Assembly: GCA_023630585.1 (NCBI GenBank)
Contig: CM042553.1
Span: forward strand, 940,020 to 1,004,019
DNA length: 64,000 nucleotides
Direction of reading: 5' to 3'
DNA from: Cranoglanis bouderius
Lineage: Eukaryota; Chordata; Actinopteri; Siluriformes; Cranoglanididae
Shown piece by piece: positions 11,349 to 23,624 of this stretch. Under the pieces are notes generated by a model. That model saw nothing but the letters and a program-made list of their open reading frames with translations, made no database searches and was not told the DNA's origin. A program made the translations under genes and the position numbers. How positions within the stretch are numbered: position 1 is the first letter of the stretch; every line of letters starts with the position of its first letter.

Positions 11349-12957
11349 TCCTGTTGCTTTTTACCATTTCATTTCTCTTGTTCTGTTTTCCTTGTCATTT
11401 TGATGCATCACTCTTTCCTTTGTTTGGGTTATTCCTTCCTTCCTTCCACCATTCATTGTTGTCTGCAGATTTTCCCCAACAGTAATTAAAAAGCAAGGCA
11501 TTACAGTGCAAGTGGCCTTTAAGTTACGATTGGAAGGCAAAAACAAAAACAAAACAAAATCAAAAAACAAAACCTGTAAGGCAAGATGTACGTTTTCTCT
11601 TAATACAAATGGTAAAAAAAAATAATGCAGGTCTGCATTTGTTTATGAATACTGACTAGTCAACAATGCATCATCTACAGATGTTGTTACTGTTGTGTTA
11701 CTGTAAAAACTTGTATACAGATATTTACATTCAGGAACAAGGCTGTGATTTGCAGCTCTACACTATGTTGTCAGTGGCTTATTTTTCTGAGCCGAGTTCC
11801 ACATCACACGCTACTCCCTATTCTCCACACTGGTGAATCTGGAGCATTATGCAGCACACTAACACAGACTAAACTGTTTTAATTAGCCATCCTTTAGACA
11901 AGAAACATTAGCTCTAGAACATAAACCCAGGATCACTGGTCTGGAAAAGCAACCCTAGTACTTTAGTTGCACCTCCGTTGCAGTGCCTCAGTTTCCAATA
12001 TTAGGCTCGCAACCACAGAAACAGCATGACATATTCTGAACTTTCACTTCTGGGACCCAACAATCCCCATCTTGCCTGCTCTGTTTGTTTTCAGTTTTGT
12101 AACCATTTTGTATAGCTGTGGGTTTTTTTTTCCTCTTCCCTCAAAAATGTTATATCTCTCTGAACAACTAATGGCATGAATAATGACCCATACTGTATAT
12201 CAAATAGAAAGTCAGACTCCAACATAGCCTCAGGTAACCTCTAAAAAACCCTGTGCCTTTTCTAAATTCTAACCCACAGAGTTAAAACGTATAAAAAGAA
12301 CTCTGGACATGTGATCATGTTTTCATTCGTGGAGAACCTGTGGCATGTGAAGTGTTCAATAGACTGATCACTCCGGTTAGCAATGACCAACGCACAACAT
12401 GTTATAACTGTTAAAAAATGGCCAAAGGTGTCCGGCATTTTAGCCGACTTTGGAGCTCTATTTCTGACCGACACCTCAGGCGCTGCCGGGAGCTAATTAT
12501 TCTTCAGTCTCCTGGACATTGTTTAATTCAATCAATCAAATTTTTGGAGAACCTGGCTGCGGGACCCCGGGAGGCCAACCGTCGTGGATGACCTCGGTGC
12601 GCTCTCCTTGCCCTCTCACCTCACTCTCATTGTAAACATGCTTGTGGACCAGTACTCAGCAATAGCTCCCACTACGAGTGCTAGTGTGAAGCTGTTATTA
12701 ATGTATATAGTCACACAGATCACAAAAATATATGCGTATAAAATTTTTACATAGTGTGTACACTACACACTGGCATAGGCTACTGTTTCCCTTTTGGACG
12801 CTATATTGATAACTGTATAAGACTGTATAAGAGACAACGGCAGAAGTTTGTGTTCTCTATATTTTAACCTATGTTCTAACAGAAGCCCTTATTCTAATCT
12901 ACACATTTATGGAATGAAGCATTTAGATTTTTTAAAAAGTGTATTATGAAGCTTTAC
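11349..12957. other. nell1 intron, no recognised features
   Basis: Sequence downstream of the 12958-13054 exon in gene direction. A somewhat GC-richer patch lies at about 12540-12610. I searched by eye for the next NELL1 exon (motif like TQCPNLN.TCPTC) on the minus strand down to position 1 and did not find it, so it is probably beyond the window. Confidence 0.5.
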
Positions 12958-13054
12958 CTTGAAGAGTCCGTGTCTGTGGCTGTGTTGTCCGAGCCAAATC
13001 CCACTTCCTGCAGTCAAATCCATCTCAGAAGGTTCTATCACTCTCTCGTATATC
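12958..13054 (-). CDS. nell1: nell1 internal exon (end of TSPN/LamG domain)
   Basis: A 97-bp exon bounded by acceptor 'attggcag' and donor 'gtaaagc'. The first base completes an AG|G Arg codon split with the exon at 35835-36005; 32 further codons end exactly with Lys before the donor (phase 2 to 0). It reads IYERVIEPSEMDL then AGSGIWLGQHSHRHGLFK. NELL1 of vertebrates has IYERVI...LWLGQRNQKHGLFK here, whereas NELL2 has IYERVVEKPS...FWLGQRNNAHGYFK, so NELL1 is the better match. NELL1 is a secreted, oligomeric glycoprotein linked to osteochondral differentiation; this segment belongs to its N-terminal laminin-G-like domain. Downstream exons are not in the window. Confidence 0.88.
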
Positions 13055-13243
13055 CTGCCAATCAAACACACAGACACAGACACACACACAGTTAAAATAA
13101 CCTTCCTTCGTACAGCTTATGTGGCAAACGAAGAAAAACACAACTTTTCCCTGTTTACTGCTGATGCAACCGTCAACCATCAATCTCTTCAATGGAACTT
13201 TGGATCAGCATGAGTGGCAGATTTTCATTTTCAGGAAAGTGAG

Positions 13244-13245
<2 letters not shown>

Positions 13246-13293
<48 letters not shown>
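13246..13293. repeat. (AC)24 microsatellite
   Basis: 48-bp AC run, about 190 bp upstream (in gene direction) of the nell1 exon acceptor at 13055. Confidence 0.98.
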
Positions 13294-13295
<2 letters not shown>

Positions 13296-13862
13296 GATGT
13301 GACAGGAACAGTGATCAAATAAGTGTAAATAACAAATCCAATAGCAAAGGCTGAATGTGTTTATGCGTCAGTTTTTCCTCACTCCTTCCCTCAGATGAAA
13401 TAGAATTCCGAGCTGAAAAAGTTCTCATGTTCTCGCTCTCTCTCGAATGAATACCTTGTTCATGCTGACTGCCTGCAAGAAAATCACCATGACATGGAGC
13501 GCAAAGCAGAAATCAATGTTTCACCTGTCAGCTCTCAGCCTTACAGCTCACTGAGTCGTTCTGTAAATCCTTCACCAAAAGCAGACAGCAAAAACACACT
13601 CTCATACAGGCGACTTTTGTAAAGGAGAAACGTATACTTTTCCCAAAGAAAACTGTCTGGGTTACGCATGTAAACCTGTTCCCTGAGAAGGGAACGAGAC
13701 GTTGTGTGAGCTTCACGCTGTGGGAAGTGCCTCTACGTGCGACCAGTATCTGAAGTCTGTGTAAAATCACGCCCATTTATAGGCCTGCCGTGGTCAGGTG
13801 ACATGGCAATTAAGCATGTCACGTGATATAAAAACAGCACCTGAGAACCACGCCAGGTGCCG

Positions 13863-14150
13863 TTTAATGGGATAGAAGGGGTACCAGCCCGTGAGGGAGG
13901 CATCTGTCACTACAGTCTTGCGATAAGGAGACGCCCCTAGAGTGTGACCCGATGCTAGAAACCGGGGACACCTCCAAATTCTCAGAGCACGTAGGCATCG
14001 CCACGTGACCCTGATTATTCTTATGAGATTCGTCCTCGGATGAAACCCCTGACTTTTCAGCCACCACCGAAACAGTCTCATGTGCGATATCCCCAACAGC
14101 CTCACGTAGAGACTGGAGAGGATGCCCAGACCCAGCTTTATCTTGCTCAA
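13863..14150 (-). pseudogene. DIRS reverse transcriptase/RNase H fragment
   Basis: Reads through a segment with MRLFRWWLKSQGF, then WRCLRALRIW and VVTDASLTGW. TDAS..GW is the start of the RNase H domain that follows RT in DIRS elements; the preceding WWL..QGF block is the connection region. The RT core with its catalytic Asp pair is absent and the frame runs straight into the terminal repeat, so the recombinase is lost too. Overlapping minus-strand frames show at least one frameshift (a second frame covers 13864-14199). Confidence 0.8.
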
Positions 14151-14241
14151 TGTTGATAGGATTGTAATAGCAATACTGGGGGCTAACTGTCATACCCACC
14201 TCACATCCCCTGATACCTCCCTCCGCGGCCCATCAGGACCG

Positions 14242-14751
14242 CTACTTCTTTGCCTGCTTGGCATTAATGATCATTCTTAGATCGGGCCTACTAGCAGCCT
14301 GTGACTGTGGCCACCTGGTCCCCCTGGCGTTTTGCGGGGGGAGACAGGCCACCACACTCACCTTTCGTGCCTTCCTTGCACTAGTGCTGGCCCGGGCGCC
14401 AGTCATGGATGAACTGCTTCGCCTTTCAAAACCTGTCGGCGATGGCGTTAACCGCGCCGCCGAGTGTACGAATGTAGGCTGGAATGTACACTGAAGCTCA
14501 TTCAGCAGGTCTGCTTGGTAGGCCTTCAACACTGCTCTTTTATGCAGTGGCCCACAAGCAAGACCCGCCGCCACATAGGCTTTGCCAACCAATGCCGAGG
14601 TGGCCTTACACGGCTTGGATGGCAAAGCCGGCCCCGCTAAATTCCCTGCTGTCAATGGCGAGAGGTAGCTCTCAAGCGCCTCTTCCACCTTGGCATTCCA
14701 AAGACCCATACTGTTCATTCCCCACCTCATGGCCGAATAATCGGATGTCAC
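14242..14751 (-). pseudogene. DIRS ORF1 (Gag-like) C-terminal part
   Basis: A 169-codon minus-strand frame with the ORF1 signature of fish DIRS elements: a long helical region (LVGKAYVAAGLACGPLH, QADLLNELQ) followed by a Ser/Arg/Lys-rich tail and a terminal block with WPQSQAASRPDLRMIINAK. In this family ORF1 is thought to be the nucleocapsid-like protein that packages the RNA. The start at 14751 is only the first Met in the frame; upstream, frames at 14955-15215 look like the displaced N-terminal part, so the gene is broken. Strong GC content and Ala/Ser richness set it apart from the AT-rich intron around it. Confidence 0.75.
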
Positions 14752-15575
14752 GGGGTTATAAATACGGCTGGTGTGTGGTTTTTCTCAGAAGCGCACTATT
14801 TCATAATGCACTTCTGGAAAAAAAGGGGGAGTTTTCTGCAGTGTGAGGGAGTTTTAATTTCACTGAGTAGAAAGCGCTTGTTCAGGCTGCTACAAGCCGC
14901 TTAATCTCCCCGGGCCAGTCTAAATTCAACTTTTCTACAGCCCTAGTGATCACTTCAAGCAGCTCTTAGATGATTGAGAGCTGCTCTCTGTTTTTGGTGC
15001 ACTGGACTTTTTGGTGGAGTCGCTGCGACGTAAGCTCCAAAACCTGGAAGCAGAGGGTTGGCTCCGGAGGACAGAGCGAGAGATAGAGCAGCCCATACGG
15101 GATCCCCAGGACCCAGAGCTGCAAGGCTCCGAACGCAACTCCCTTCAACTGAGGAGAGAGCGAGCCGGGAGCGAAGCTGCCTACGCACAGTCAGACCCTT
15201 TTTTTCTTTTTTCAAGGGCCTCTACAGCATGCTCCAGCCCCAAACACTTCACATAGAAAGTGTGTCGGTTCCTGAAATAAAACCGAGCACGGAATAACAC
15301 TTCCTGAATTCTCTCATACTCACAAAGAGGTGAGGGACAGAAAAGTAAAGATGTATATATGCTTTTCTGAAAAATAGAGAGGAAGTGAAGAGTTTTTAGG
15401 AGCGTTCACACAGACAACCGACATGCGGTCTTTCGCTGAAGATGAGGCTGACGGTGTGGTTCACAGGTGCCTTTTTATATCATGCAATGTGCTTAATTGC
15501 TACGTCACCTGACCATGGCAGGCCTATAAATAGGCGTGATTTTACACAGACTTCAGATACTGGTCGAGAGAAATA

Positions 15576-15662
15576 TAAAAACTCAAGTAAAGTAACAGAT
15601 CCTCCCCAAAAATACTTAAGTACTGTAATGAAGTATTATTACTTCGTTACATTACACCACTG
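15576..15662. mobile_element. Terminal fragment of a hAT-like element
   Basis: The sequence 'actcaagtaaagtaacag', 'ccccaaaaatacttaagtac' and 'acttcgttacattacaccac' resembles the subterminal repeats of ZBED-type hAT transposons in fish. It abuts the DIRS inverted repeat on its left, so the DIRS element may have landed in, or removed, the rest. Confidence 0.5.
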
Positions 15663-18426
15663 TCTACTATTTTTAATGTTGAAATTCAATGTCAAAATAC
15701 AGTTAGGGAAGACAATTACAGGTTTATCCATAATCAGGAACTGAAAACGCCATTCCAACATCAAAAAGAGCCATCTATCAAAATGTCGAACTTCACGTGT
15801 GCTTAAGAGAGAAAAGGATTTTCCCACAATGTGTCTCTCATTATTATGCTCAAAGCAGTGACACCTTTTAGGGTGACTGAGACACATCCATTAGCATGCT
15901 AATGCAATTACACTAGTGGCATACACAGATTTGATGATCTGTGGTCACAGCCATTAAGAGCTGATTTCAGTTACAGACAATAAACACAGCTTATTATGCC
16001 ACAAAAAAAAAAAAATACAACTAAGTAGAATGATGTGTACATTTCACAAGTTTAGCCCTCAGTTTATCTTCATTCAGAAGCATTACAGCTGAAGGTGTTG
16101 ATGAAGATGAGGGGATGTCAGATGTGATGACAGATTATTATTATTATTTTTTTAATCATTTAACCCTGTAAGACCCAAATATAGAAAAAAAAATGACAAT
16201 TTTTTTTTTCACCTGTCAGATGTTGTAGGAGGCCTCTGATGCAGATAATGAAGGATTTTTTTTCTAAATTAAAGTTTTAGTAAGTTTTTAGGGAAACGTA
16301 ATATTGCAACGTTCACTGTCAGAACAAATATACAGAACAACTAAGGGTTCATTTGGAGTGTGGATTGCTTACATAGCACTATAACAGTAAATATCATGAA
16401 TAATCACTCAACAGTTTTTAATACATTTTATGAATTAGAATTTAACCAACATCACTCTCTCCATTTTGGACAGCATCAATGACACACTGTAGGAATCACC
16501 TCTTGCTGGTGTCATTCTGAAATGGAAATAGTAGTTGCAAGAGTTAAAGTATGTTCAAGTATAAATAATTTAAATGTAAATGAATCCTATTTATGTGATA
16601 CATTCCACTGAAGTCACAATTCTAAAAGGAATATACAAACCCCCAGACCTCTTACATCCCCACATTCCAGAACATTAACACCTGTCCCTGAACAATGCAC
16701 CATGCAACCCCCTATATTTCTGAATATTCACACCTGTCCTTGAATAACCATCCTCCAAAGCATTCCACAAACAGTGTCTGCCTTGCAACAAGCAGATATT
16801 TGGGCAAACAAACACAACCCAGATAAAAAACAGTTAACTATATTTTACTGCTAACATACAGGAACAAAGTTAGCAGATCGTAGAAGTTCATGGCCTTATG
16901 GCAGGACCTATATACACATTTACTATCCAATGGCATTGCCAGGCTGATTATGGTTCTACAAACTGAAAAACCTGTTTAGTATTTTTAACTGCTTATATAC
17001 TTTTAATACTCATTACATGGTTTGATATTCATCGGTTTTATGGTTTTTTGGGGATGGATGACCGATTTTGCATGTGTGAAACCTCGTATACCTTTGGGGG
17101 AAAAAAAGTAGTGCACAAAGAGTGACTGACTAACAGTGGTGTTCAGCAGTAATCCAAGGAAGCGCCAACAAATGCAGACTCTGGACAAATGGCAATGGGA
17201 CGGCCAATATAGCTTTATCTTTAACAGACTAGAACGAAGTGTGAATGCTGTTACTGCCATTATGTCTAGGTTATAACTTTACTCTTAAGACAGCCATGTG
17301 TCCATGCTCACAAAACACCACAATGCTGAACCAGAGTAGCCATAACAGGACAAACAATAAATCAGACCATAGATATTAGGGCCGTTTAGAGGGCAATGTT
17401 ACAGGTAGTACAACAATGAACCTCATTAATCAACCCAGATGTTTTCTATTATTGGTATGAATTAAAGAATATTTTTAAAAATGAAGAACGTGAGACCAAA
17501 ACAAACCCATAAATTAAGACAAATAAAATGAATAATTGAATTAAGACAAAAGAAATGCTGATGTATAAACAGAAAACACACTGACATATCGTGCTTATGA
17601 GGGAAGGGATGTTTAAGGAGGAGGATGAAAGCGTTTGATATTGCATCACCTGGGTACAGTGTAGATGCAAGTTACTAAACTAAACTGGGCAAGTAGCGGT
17701 GGACAGTTTTGCACATGATTTTTTTTTCTGGTGCTGCTCGAAGCAGTATAGACAGCGCTACCAGGCACTTGGTTTTCCTGTTGAACTGGGAACTTCATTT
17801 AACATTTCTCCTCCTTACTGAACTTTTACAGCAGCTTTCAGAACCACAACTTGCTCCTCTCAAAGAGGACATTTAGTAGGAGATCCCAGTGTGCAGTTTC
17901 ACGGTCCATCTTACCTGTACGTGATGAATGACTTGACTATTTGTAAATTTCCAGCTGCTTTCCTGGTTATAAATCTGTCAGTCAGTCTCAGATTCATGGA
18001 ACAACAGACATGTTCAGGTTTTTACTTTCAATTCAATTCAATTTTCAATAATTATTCATTCAGATGAGCTTCAATTATACAGGATATCGATTAATTTGGA
18101 TAAGAAGCATCCAAATTTAATTTCAAAACAAAAGATTTTTAAGTGCAAAATATTCATCTTATTAAACTGTAAAATTGAGCTATGAATAGTACAAAAAAAG
18201 AAAAAACCCTCAAATGCCTCATCATAAAACCTTGCACAGTTAGTCCTGCACTCCTGATTTACTCAACCCGGTTCACTTTTACTGCCTCATATAGCAAGAG
18301 TACAACTTTTTTCCCTGAAATGCAGACTACTTTGGTCTGATAACAATAATTAAGCACCTAAATCTTGGGTCCTTTACTATCAAAAAGGGCTGGAGTTCTG
18401 TAGAGGAAAACTCCAATGGCTTCATT
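15663..18426. other. Intronic stretch without recognised genes
   Basis: AT-rich intron with A, T and TTA runs around 16000-16260. The phrase 'aaccctgtaagacccaaata' near 16161 recalls a repeat end seen in other fish, but I could not find a partner end. No coding region recognised. Confidence 0.5.
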
Positions 18427-19788
18427 TCAGCCTGAAATGAAGATGGACACAGTTTTGTTTTATCCAGCTGTATTTACTCAGTGCAACTTATAACATCCAA
18501 GTGAAAGATATAACACCAACATGTCAGAAAAAAATAAAAAGAATTAAAAAACAGAATCACTGAGTTGGAAAAAGGATCACCCCCCTCCTAAAATGACTTG
18601 TAAACTCAATCAGGTGTAGCTAATCACCTTCTCAATGGCACACAAAGCCATTTGACTTTCAGCTGTGATCAGCTGTGGTCATTTTGATTAGCTCAGCATG
18701 AAAAGAGTTTTTCTGGGGCATTTTGTAGTGCAACTGAAGCAAACAATCAACTATGGGTGGCAAGGCACTGTCAAAAGATCTCCAGGGGAAAGTTGTGGAC
18801 AGGCACAAGTCAGGAGATGGATGCAAAAAAATTCAAAGGCTTTATCAATGCCTAGAAGCACAGTGAAGTCTATTATTAAGAAGTGGAAGGTATTTGGTAC
18901 AACACAGACCCAGAAAGAGTGGTCATTGTGTGCATGTGACAACAATATCACAAATTCTCCACAAATGTGGCTTGTATGGGAGGGTTGCAAGAAAAAAGCC
19001 ACTCCTCAAGAAAGGCCACATGAAAGCATGAACGAATTATTTGACCTCAACACCAAAAAAATATGTCTGGCGGAAATCCAATACAGCTCACCATCCAAAT
19101 AACACCATTCCTACAGTAGAGCATGGAGGTGGTAATATCCTGTTATGGGGGTGTTTCTCTGCAGCAGGGACTGGAGCACTTGTCAGGATAGAAGGAAAAT
19201 GGGTGGGGCAAAATACCATCAAATTCTTGAGGAAAATCTGCTGCCCTCTGCCAGAAAGTTGTCAATGGGGAGAAGGTTTGCCTTCCAACATGACAATGAC
19301 CCAAAGCACACAGCAGAACTGACCACACAGTGGTTGAAGGAGAAAAAGGTGAATGTCCTTGCATGGCCTAGTCAGAGCCCAGACTTAAACCCCATTGAAA
19401 ATCTGTGGAATGACATGAAGACTGCAGTCCACAAACGGGCACCATCAAATTTAACTGAACTTGAGCAGTTCTGCAAAGAAGAGTGGGCAAATATTGCAAA
19501 GTCTAGATGTGCAAAGTTAGTAGAGACATATCCCAACAGACTAAAGGCTGGAATTAAAAAATTAAGGCAAATTAAAGCAAGGGGGTGATCCTTTTTCCAA
19601 TTCAGTAATAGTGTTTATTTATTTATTTTTTCTGACATGTTGGTGTTATATCTTTCACTTGGATGTTATAAGTTGCACTGAGTAAATACAGCTGGATAAA
19701 ACAAAAACTGTGTCCATCTTCATTTCAGGCTGAAAAGCAACAAAATGTGATTATTTTAAAAGGGGGTGATTCTTTTCTATACCCACTG
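18427..19788 (+). mobile_element. Tc1-like transposon, family A, copy 2 (left end lost)
   Basis: Plus-orientation copy of the element at 1890-3473. The right end is intact ('ttctatacccactg' at 19788, TA at 19789-19790). The left begins within the TIR ('ttcagcctgaaatgaagatg'); the first 40 or so bases, including the CAGTGGG end, are missing and no TA flank can be defined. The interior has lost about 120 bp of the transposase. Confidence 0.9.
18753..19588 (+). pseudogene. Tc1-like transposase, family A, with internal deletions
   Basis: ATG at 18753 (MGGKALSKDL). The HTH segment SMPRSTVKSIIKKWKVFGTTQT is followed at once by KEWSLCACDNN; the GSGHRSKLDERARRK...LQELMT block present in copy 4 is deleted at about 18910. 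A second gap near 19010-19030 removes the SDE motif with the first catalytic Asp. The C-terminal frame (19145-19588) has FQHDNDPKHTAE and SPDLNPIENLW, so the last two catalytic residues remain. The shared one-base loss is at 19194-19202. Inactive. Confidence 0.9.
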
Positions 19789-19790
19789 TA

Positions 19791-20997
19791 TATTGTTTTA
19801 AATGCAGCAGTTATGTCGAGTTAAAATCATCTTTTTGCTGAGGGTTTTACACCGTCTGTGTATGTGAGCTATATGTGAATGTGTTTGTTATATTGCCAGG
19901 TGTATATTAAAAAGTGCATTCATAACAGAACCTGGTGTCCCTCCCTCCCACTGTACGCAAATAGGATGTTCACAGATGCCTAGCCTTGACCATTATGGTG
20001 GTTTCCATAAAAGTGAGAGGCCCTTTGAAGAGACGGAAGGAAGCATCAACACATTTTTGTATTTGGATTTGAAAAGTCCTCTTTTCAGATGAAAGTAAAT
20101 TTTGCATTTCAATTGGAAATCAAGGTCCCAGAGTCTGGAGGAAGAGTGGAGAGGCGCTAGACAAACACATGGTGACTGTGAGCTCATATATGCGGAAGAG
20201 GGCAGTTAACATAAGTGAACTACTAACAACAAGTGCACTACTAACAAGTGCACTACTAAAGAAAACCTGTATAAAAAATAGGAAGCTGATAATTCATAGA
20301 TGACTTACCATGAACAGACACTCACTCTCACACACACTGAAACTGAGGAAAACAAGGTTTGTGGTTGAAAAAATTACTACCAGGGGGAAGCTGCACCAGT
20401 GGAATGCAAGTTCAATCATAAGTCAGGATGCAAAGTCGATCCTACACATCTTTCACGATAGATAACCGAACAATATCAATGATTTTTTTAACCAAAGCTC
20501 ATAAATATCACGTGGCGCATATGCCGTACATCCGTACTAGCTGTTGCTAAAGAAACAGTAACATTTTAGAACGAGCAAATTAATAGTAACATCCGAAACT
20601 ACGACAGCTGTTATACGAAAATAATGCACACCATATGACCGATCAGATTTGAGTTCAAATGCACTGTGGTATAATGGTATAATATTACATTACATTTATG
20701 GTAAACTGTTAAAATATATTGTGGCTTGCTAATAAGATATCTTGCTAATATCTCAGTTTGATGACAATTTGCGGTGTTCGATGAAAGAGCGTGTTACGCT
20801 ATTTGAAGTTTTATAATCCCGTTTATGCATTCATTTACAGAAACTATTTCTGCAAAGTGTCCATGTCCAGAAACCATCGACGATAACTATCCACATAAAG
20901 AAATCAATCAATAACCAAATTTTTCAATGGATTTAAAAGTATAAATGCCTGGGCACTGCAGCTTAGATCCCATTGAACAGAATCATAGTGCAGTTAT
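19791..20997. other. Intronic stretch with one Tc1 relic
   Basis: AT-rich intron. Apart from the short transposase relic at 20070-20165 nothing is recognised. Confidence 0.5.
20070..20165 (+). mobile_element. Fragment of a Tc1 transposase (same family as 24356-25864)
   Basis: On the plus strand about 95 bp read SDESKFCIS.GNQGPRVWRK.GEA, nearly identical to residues 134-157 of the intact transposase at 24636-25601. It contains the first catalytic Asp context but no ends, so it is a small stranded piece. Confidence 0.75.
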
Positions 20998-21724
20998 ATT
21001 TAAGTCCTGTAATTTGCAAGTTGGGCCCTCCACAGATCTGACTTGTTTGTCCAGCACATCCCACAGATGCTCGACTGGATTGAGATCTGGGGAATTTAGA
21101 GGCCGAGTCAACACCTTGAACTCTTTGTCATGATCCTCAAACCATTCCTGAACTATTTTTTGCAGTGTGTCAGGGCTCATTATCCTGCTGAAAGAGGCCA
21201 CTGCCATTAGGGAATACGGTTGCCATGTAGGGGTGTACTTGGTTTACAACAATGTTTAGGTAGGTGGTACGTGTCAAAGTAACATCCACATGAATGCCAA
21301 GACCCACGGTTTCCCGGCAGAACATTACCCAGCATTAACTTTTTCAGCAATTTGTGCTACAGTAGCTCTTCTGTGGGATCGGACCAGATGAGTTAGCCTT
21401 CACTCTCCACATGCATCAGTGAGCCTTGGGGGCCCATGACCCTGTCACCAGTTTACTGGTTGTGTCTTTCCTTGGAACACATTTGGAAGGTACTAACCAC
21501 TGCATACCGGGAACACCCCACAAAATCTGCCATTTTGGATATACTCGAGCCCAGTTGTCTAGCCATCACAATTTGGCCCTTGTCAAAGTCACTCAGATCC
21601 TTATGCTTGCTTAACTGACTGTTCAATTGCTGCCCATTATATCCCACCTTTTGACAGGTGCCAATGTAACGAGATAATGTTATTCACTTCACCTGTCAGT
21701 GGTTTAATGTTATGTTGATTGGTG
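20998..21724 (-). mobile_element. Decayed Tc1-like transposon ('CGATCAGCC' family), second copy
   Basis: Minus-oriented. The right terminus is present ('atgttatgttgattggtg', TA at 21725-21726). The C-terminal part at 20983-21207 reads TLQKIVQEWFEDHDKEFKVL and NSPDLNPVEHLWDVLDKQVR, including the catalytic Glu. The N-terminal part at 21453-21647 reads KHKDLSDFDKGQIVMARQLG and GCSRYAVVSTFQ, the HTH region. The middle, with the first two Asp residues, is deleted at about 21330. Left TIR absent. Confidence 0.82.
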
Positions 21725-21726
21725 TA

Positions 21727-22489
21727 AGAAACTTTCAGTGCAACTGCAAATTGGGCATTTTGACGTAAACCAAAAAATGAAGTACACCGTGTTTACTGTA
21801 ATCCGTGTACATCAGCAGCATTTATGGTCTTTTTAACCCAGTATTTTTATCAATTCCAATGAGATTGAGTGCATGCGATTGTTCTTTTCACCTCATCACT
21901 CAAAAGCAGACACAGAGAGCAACCTGTGTAATAGCACTACTAATAACAACCCTGGATTCAATTTGTAACTCCTGGCCCTGTGGAACACGGGTTATATATC
22001 AAAGATTGCTTTCTAAATCATAATCCACTGAGAAAATACAGACTTATGGATAATTGGAGCATGTTTCATACTGTTGTAAAATAATGTTGGATAATGTTGG
22101 ATAAGAATTCTTTCATTTTTATTAGTTATGGAAATTTTTAGTTGCTTTTTTTTTTTCTTTTCAAAAACATTGTTTTAAACTAAATACACAATCTGTACCC
22201 AGATTAAGCCACACATACAAATTATGTATGATGTCCACTGCATTAGGAAACGTCGTCAAACCATGTGGCATTTATTTTAAAGAAAGATGCCACAAGCACA
22301 CTTTTTAGTGTTTCAGTGCACACTTTTCAGATATACTGTTCAAAATGAGACAAAACATATTTGAAAACCCAAAAGTGGCTTCATTACACAGCACAGTTAC
22401 AGTGTTTTTTTGCCATTTGCCATCCTTTGTTTCACAGAACTTCTTGACAACGTCTGAGCATTAAATCAACTAGTTTCTGTAACAGTTGT
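21727..22489. other. Intronic stretch, nothing recognised
   Basis: AT-rich; a 72-codon ORF at 21805-22023 has no known domain and is treated as chance. Confidence 0.5.
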
Positions 22490-22680
22490 GGTGGAAGTTT
22501 CCTCCCAGTTTCATTTATTCTCCACTGCACCCCAATGATGCCCTATAGGGTTTAGGTCAGGGCTCTTGGAGGGCCATTCTGAGACTTTAATTTTGGATCA
22601 ATATCTGAAAAATCCACTTTTGTCCCTTGAATAATTTCAAGTTTTGCATCCAACATGTCTCTGTACATGTCTGAGTTCAT
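22490..22680 (-). mobile_element. Heavily decayed Tc1 transposase relic
   Basis: The phrase 'ctatagggtttaggtcaggg' followed by 'ggagggccattctgagactt' mirrors the reverse complement of the SPDLNPIEN...W region of Tc1 transposases, and 'tgaataatttcaagttttgc' fits the region beyond. No open frame or ends remain. Confidence 0.5.
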
Positions 22681-23483
22681 AACCACTTTTTTTTTTGTTT
22701 GTTTGTTTTTTTTAAAAAACATTAGTGGTGGTATCTTTCTTTAAAATAAACTCTACTTGGTTTGACATGTTTTCTAATGCACTGAAATTCGCACATTTGT
22801 AAGTGTGGCTTAAGTGTTCAAATGGCAAATAGGTGATATGTTTGCCAGCTTGGTTCACTTTGAGGAGTGAGAAAGCTAAGGATTTAACAGGCTTGTTGCT
22901 TTACGCACAAAGTAAAGCTGCTTTGCATGAAAGAGTGTGGCGAATGTAATATATAACACTAAACACATCATAAAATGAATAGTATATTAAATCGATTTCT
23001 CACCTCAGCTTGACTGTTCTCAAGAGTTTATAAAATTCCAATAACCAACAGAATCAAACAAATCTAATGACAATAAAACTTCTGACATGAACAATGATTC
23101 AGAATTCACATCTGTTTCTTAGTCTGCAATTTACTCATGTGTTTCATGTTTTTGTTTTTTTTTTTCCTTTCAGAAATGTCAAATTATTTTGAAAGCACAC
23201 TAAATATACATCGAGTACTGTTTTATTGAAAGATGATATTACCCAAATTTCTGGGGATTAATAAAGTATTATCTTATTAAAACTCATGATAAAATATTAA
23301 GCAGTCATAACATGAACATTTAACACTGGCAAGTTTTGATGGATTTTCAAACTCCATAAGTGTCTCTCTATCATGATTATCATATTCATTGTGAATCTTT
23401 TCACATTTACTAATGTTGGACATTAAACCTTGTTTAGAGTATTTATTTAGCAGTTAAACTGCAGTAATTATTCCTTTATCTTT
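22681..23483. other. Intronic stretch, nothing recognised
   Basis: AT-rich sequence with T runs (22687-22715, 23152-23166). No gene or repeat family recognised. Confidence 0.5.
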
Positions 23484-23624
23484 ATCTTTTGTTTAAAAAA
23501 ATTCACAAAAATACTCTGCTCTCATGGATATCAAACAATTGCAAACAAAACAGGTTTATCAAAAAAAATAATAATATAAGCTTTGTTAAATATAGGTGTG
23601 CAACAATTATTGGCACCCTTTTAG

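Larger units (their letters stand above)
13655..15562 (-). mobile_element. DIRS-type retrotransposon, internally deleted
   Basis: DIRS elements are flanked by inverted, not direct, repeats, and that is seen here: 13738-13860 ('gaccagtatctgaagtctg', 'ataggcctgcc', 'ggtcaggtgac') is mirrored by 15440-15562 with few differences. The left side also has 'ccctgagaagggaacgagac' (13680-13699), a motif common at fish DIRS ends. In minus orientation the order is ITR, ORF1 piece (15215-14242), RT/RNase H tail (14150-13863), ITR. Most of the reverse transcriptase and all of the tyrosine recombinase are missing, so it cannot move by itself. A related piece is at 59772-60255. Confidence 0.85.

Noticed and set aside
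12541..12660. GC-richer patch as a candidate missing nell1 exon
   Set aside because: The minus-strand translation does not show the Cys-rich NELL1 motif expected after HGLFK, and no suitable acceptor-donor pair was seen.
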